Shown here: in pieces, positions 61,023 through 64,000 of the stretch
Layout: every line of letters begins with the position of its first letter
How positions within the stretch are numbered: the first letter of the stretch is position 1
Source: Solwaraspora sp. WMMA2065
GTDB lineage: Bacteria; Actinomycetota; Actinomycetes; Mycobacteriales; Micromonosporaceae
DNA: 64,000 nt
Direction of reading: 5' to 3'
Assembly: GCF_030345075.1 (NCBI RefSeq)
Contig: NZ_CP128361.1
Coordinates: 372,001-436,000 of the forward strand
Position numbers and translations under genes: made by a program
Notes under the pieces: generated by a model
The model's database searches: none
What the model saw: the letters and a program-made list of their open reading frames with translations, nothing else
What the model was told of the DNA's origin: nothing

Positions 61023-61594
61023 TCAGTTGCTGTCGAGGAGTTCGGCGAGTCGGGCCGCGTCGGCCGGCCGGCCGGGGGCGGTGAACATGCCGTCCGGGTC
61101 GAGGTAGGCGTGGTGGGCCGGCGTACCAGGGCCGAACCGGCGGTTGTCGGCGAGGGCGCCCGCGTCGTGGACGTCGTAGCCGATTGTGTCGATGAGGGCG
61201 GCGACGGTGGCCTTCGCGTTGTGGTCGTCACCGGCGATGGCGATGGCGCTGCGGTCGGCGGCGCCGGCGGGCCGGCCGAGCGTGGCCAGGTGTTTGAAGA
61301 AGATGTTGCTGAACGCCTTGACGACGAACGACTCGGGCAGGTGGGCCTGGAGCAGTTCGCCGGTGGTGGTCCGGCCGGCGTCGAGTTCGGGGAAGTGGCC
61401 GTCGCGTTCCGGGTAGTAGTTCATGGTGTCGATGACGACCGTGCCGCGCAGCGGCGCGATGGGGGACATCGAGGTAGGCCTTGAATGGGGTCGTCACCAC
61501 GACGACGTCCCCGGCGCGGGCGGCCTCGCCGGGCGTGGCGGCGCGCGCCTGCGGTCCGAGCTGGGTGACCAGGTCCCGCAGGGTGTCCGGTCCC
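61023..61594 (-). pseudogene. NADPH-dependent F420 reductase-like gene, 5' truncated and frameshifted
   Basis: The remnant begins GPDTLRDLVTQLGPQARAAT, then GDVVVVTTPFKAYLD; after a one-base insertion in a run of five C (plus strand G-run 61461-61465) it continues IAPLRGTVVIDTMNYYPERD and ends with GELLQAHLPESFVVKAFSNI, GDDHNAKATVAALIDTIGYD. This is the reductase family with a Rossmann N-terminus, whose first 35 residues (GxGxxG) are gone. The 5' end is joined directly to truncated helR. The homopolymer shift alone could be a sequencing error; the truncation could not. Confidence 0.75.
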
Positions 61595-63328
61595 CCCGAT
61601 CCGGGCGAGCCGGTCCGGCCACGACTCGGTGAAGCCGTGCCGGGCCTGGGCGCGGTCACCGACGATGGTGAAACTGCGCGACGGGCAGCGGCGCAGCAGC
61701 ATCTGCCACTGCGCGTCGGTCAACTCCTGCGCCTCGTCGACCACGATGTGCGCGAACGGGCCGGCCAACGCGTCCGGGTCGGCGTCCGGCCCGGCCGTCT
61801 CGTCGATCAGCGTTTCCTGCAGATCCTGGTGGCGCAGCATCGCCAGGACGCCTTCGCCGTCGTCGTAGCTGTGCGCGTCGAGTAGGTCGTCGATCACCCG
61901 GGCCCGGTGGACCCGTTCGACGGCCACCGCCGCCCGGTGCCGCCGCTCGCGGTCGGACGCCTGCGCGTCACCGAGACGCAGCCGGGCCGCGTCCAGCAGC
62001 GGCAGGTCTTCGACTGTCCAGGCCCGAGGGTCGGCGCGTTGCAGCGTACGGATCTCGGCCGGGTCGAGCCACGGCGCGCACCGGCGCAGGTAGGCCGGGA
62101 CCGACCACAGGTCGGCGACGATGTCGGCCGGGTCGAGCAGCGGCCAGGCCCGGTTGACCGCCGTACGCAGCGACCGGTTCTGGTCCAGTGCGGCGCGGAC
62201 CTGGTCTTCCGGCTCGTCGCCGTCGTAGCGACCGACCAGAATGGTCAGCAGTTCGTCCATGATCTGCTCGCGGGCCTCGTTGTGCGGCACACCCGGCCCG
62301 GGTGCGGCGAACGCGTCGGCCCAGTCGCCGGGAGTGATGGTCAGCTCGGTCCAACCGGTGGCCACCGTCGTCGCGGTCTGCGGCGGCTCCTCGTAGAACC
62401 GGACGGCCGCCTCGACCGCCGCCTCCCACCGCGCCGACGACTTCAGCCGGGCCACCTCAGGGTCGGGTTCGGCCGCTGCGCCTGCACCCTCGGCGACCAG
62501 GCCGGCCAGGGTGCAGGTCTGCACGTCGTCCTCGCCGAGGTTGGGCAGGACGTCGGCGACGTACGCCAGATAGGGCTGGTGCGGTCCGACGAACAGCACC
62601 CCGCCGCGACGCTGGCCGAGTCGGGGGTCGTGGTAGCGCAGGTACGCGGTGCGGTGCAGGGCGACGACGGTCTTGCCGGTGCCGGGTCCGCCGTCGACGA
62701 CGAGGGCACCAGCCGAGCCGGCGCGGATGATGGCGTCCTGGTCGGCGGCGATGGTGGCCAGCACGTCGCGCATCCGGTCCGACCGGTGCCCGCCGAGGCT
62801 GGCGATGAAGGCCGACTGGTCGTCGAGGGCGGCGTGCCCGTCGAGCGCGTCGGCGCTGAACACCTCGTCCCAGTAGTCGCTGATCCGGCCCATCGTCCAG
62901 TGGTAACGCCGACGGCTGACCAGGCACATCGGGTTGCCGTGGGTGGCGCCGAAGAACGGCTCGGCGGCGGGGGAGCGCCAGTCGAGCAGCAGTTGACGGC
63001 CGGTGTCGTCGGTCAGCCCCTGCCGTCCGACGTACACCGGGTTCGAACGGTCGTCGGGGACCATCCGGCCAAGACACAGGTCGAGGCCGAACCGGCGCAG
63101 CGCCCGCAGCCGTACGGTGAGCCGACGGACCTCCTGGTCGCGGTCCAACGCCCGCTGGCCCCCGCCGGCCGGTGCCTTCCGGGCCCCGTCGAGCCGCTCC
63201 GAAAGGTCGGTGGCCAGCTAATCGAGGCGGTGTGCGACGGCCGCGAAATGCCGTTCGTCGTCGGCGATCAGTTTCGGGTCGGCCTTGGCGTGCAGCCGGT
63301 CGGGGAGATCGAACGCTCTGGTGGTCAA
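61595..63328 (-). pseudogene. helR: helR (RNA polymerase-displacing helicase) with amber codon and 3' deletion
   Basis: UvrD-like helicase of the HelR type, which removes RNA polymerase from DNA and confers rifamycin tolerance. The start is probably TTG 63328 (TTRAFDLPDRLHAKADPKLI). A TAG at 63218-63220 interrupts it at codon 37, where a CAG would restore the frame. Downstream the frame is good for over 500 codons: LVDWRSP-type RQLLLDWRSPAAEPFFGATH, Walker A VVDGGPGTGKTVVALHRTAY, FAHIVVDEAQELTDAQW, and FTIVGDRAQARHGFTESW, then it breaks at RLARIG, losing motifs IV-VI. So both a nonsense mutation and a deletion disable it. The upstream control element is intact. Confidence 0.83.
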
Positions 63329-63438
63329 CGGGCGCACCTCGATCAGCTCCATTCTCGGGTCGGCGGAAAAGCGCAGCATCCAGCGATTGGCAAATGCCGG
63401 AGAACTGGCGTAGGAACGCGATTGTGCGCGACGACCCG

Positions 63439-63455
63439 GGTCTTGCCGCAAGACC
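63439..63455 (-). promoter_or_regulatory. Rifamycin-associated element (RAE) upstream of helR
   Basis: GGTCTTGCGGCAAGACC on the minus strand is a perfect 17-bp palindrome around its central base, with the CTTGCGGCAAG core of the element found before rifamycin-inducible genes in actinomycetes. It lies 111 bp upstream of the helR start. Confidence 0.8.
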
Positions 63456-63585
63456 ACCTATGCGCTATATGTTGATAGTGGCGGCAGTAAGGGAGCAAAT
63501 TTAGTCCCCCTGGCCACCAAGCCCAACGGGTGCCGCTGACCCGTCGTCCGCTTCGATGGTGACGGCGCAAGGTTCCTACCGCTGG

Positions 63586-63591
63586 TAGCAT
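63586..63591 (+). promoter_or_regulatory. TAGCAT -10 for a leaderless start at ATG 63599
   Basis: TAGCAT, then seven bases (TGGCCGT), then ATG 63599; standard leaderless spacing. No ribosome binding site is present before the ATG. Confidence 0.5.
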
Positions 63592-63598
63592 TGGCCGT

Positions 63599-64000
63599 AT
63601 GGCTGTCGAACCGCTCCCACCGGGCGCGGGCGACCCTGCGGATCGCCTGCGTCTGATGCTCCCGGAAGTCCTGGAGGCGATTCGTGACCCTGGGGCAGCG
63701 TCGCCCGACCTGCTGGCTGAGTTGGAAGCAGCCGTCGTGGGCGAGGCGTCCGGCGCTGGCCGCAGGCTCCGGCTGGTCGGCCGCGCACGCAAAGTGAGTG
63801 TGTCGATGCCAGAAGACTTGACTATCGCCGTGCAGCAGCGGGTGGGCCGGGGGGAGTTCAGCCAGTACGTGACTGAAGCGGTCGCTCGACAGCTTGAGTC
63901 GGATCTCATCGGGGAGCTTTCGGATCTCCTCCGCTCGGAGCACGGACCTGTGCCACCTGACGCGTTGGACGAGGCGAGGGCGTCATGGCCAGACGGGCGG
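63599..64000 (+). CDS. Ribbon-helix-helix antitoxin-like protein (partial, right edge)
   Basis: Open from ATG 63599 to the window end (134 codons). The segment ARKVSVSMPEDLTIAVQQRV then GRGEFSQYVTEAVARQLESD is a ribbon-helix-helix fold as in CopG/VapB-type antitoxins: a beta strand KVSVSMP followed by two helices. The acidic C-terminal stretch would bind a toxin. Unusually, about 65 residues precede the RHH, with LRLMLPEVLEAIRDPGAASP and a Leu/Glu helix. An ATG in another frame at 63985 may be the start of the partner toxin, beyond the window. Confidence 0.7.
   Translation, partial: MAVEPLPPGAGDPADRLRLMLPEVLEAIRDPGAASPDLLAELEAAVVGEASGAGRRLRLVGRARKVSVSMPEDLTIAVQQRVGRGEFSQYVTEAVARQLESDLIGELSDLLRSEHGPVPPDALDEARASWPDGR

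Noticed and set aside
63040-63056. GGTTCGAAC-like sequence resembling a tRNA T-loop
   Set aside because: It lies within the good reading frame of helR and has no acceptor or anticodon stem around it.

Overview
The window is very GC-rich, densely coded actinobacterial chromosome. The gene order DUF3046-recA-recX-rny-gluDCBA-miaB-...-miaA-...-hflX-...-lexA/nrdR-nrdJ, the GTG/TTG starts, the recurrent leaderless promoters (TAnnnT about 7 nt before the start) and the actinobacterial LexA boxes fit Micromonosporaceae (Micromonospora-like). The family call is an inference from content and order; no rRNA marker is present and I found no tRNA gene.

Region 1 (1-12.9 kb): the 5' two thirds of an Lhr-type helicase (leaves the window at the left edge), two small unrecognised genes, a complete six-gene Mrp Na+/H+ antiporter operon (mrpA with fused mrpB, then C, D, E, F, G), and two tandem CNNM/CBS 'hemolysin-like' transporters preceded by a leaderless 34-codon ORF. 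Region 2 (12.9-18 kb): a LeuE-type exporter and a PNPOx-fold flavoprotein divergent from a MocR regulator, then a UdgX-type uracil-DNA glycosylase and an MFS pump. Region 3 (17.8-47.4 kb) is the conserved core: SOS-controlled recA-recX, RNase Y, a glutamate-type ABC importer (gluABCD), miaB, a CBM2-pectate lyase under a LacI-type operator (probable acquired island), a DUF349 protein, a LigB-like protein plus miaA, NAD-malic enzyme, hflX, a membrane-anchored propeller protein with a repetitive tail, lexA with two LexA boxes, nrdR, and a B12-dependent ribonucleotide reductase gene (nrdJ) interrupted by three large LAGLIDADG inteins, each at a conserved motif.

Region 4 (47.4-64 kb) is accessory and visibly decaying. 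Intact genes include a DUF2332 protein, an alpha/beta hydrolase divergent from a CGNR zinc-finger regulator, an MFS exporter, an NmrA/SDR oxidoreductase divergent from its probable XRE regulator, an AlkD-like DNA glycosylase, a CPBP protease coupled to a two-component system, and (right edge) a ribbon-helix-helix antitoxin. Between them are at least six broken genes (GNAT, XRE C-terminus, flavoprotein, methyltransferase, F420-type reductase, helR), an ISAs1-family insertion with perfect 20-bp terminal repeats and a 10-bp target duplication, and three copies of a palindromic element that are each exactly 65 bp. helR, a rifamycin-response helicase gene, still has a perfect rifamycin-associated element upstream but carries an amber codon and a 3' deletion fusing it to the reductase remnant.

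The most unusual items are the 65-bp palindrome family, the RAE-helR ruin, the three-intein nrdJ (one intein ending Arg-Asn instead of His-Asn), the mutually exclusive hairpins upstream of recA, and several clean divergent-promoter operators.
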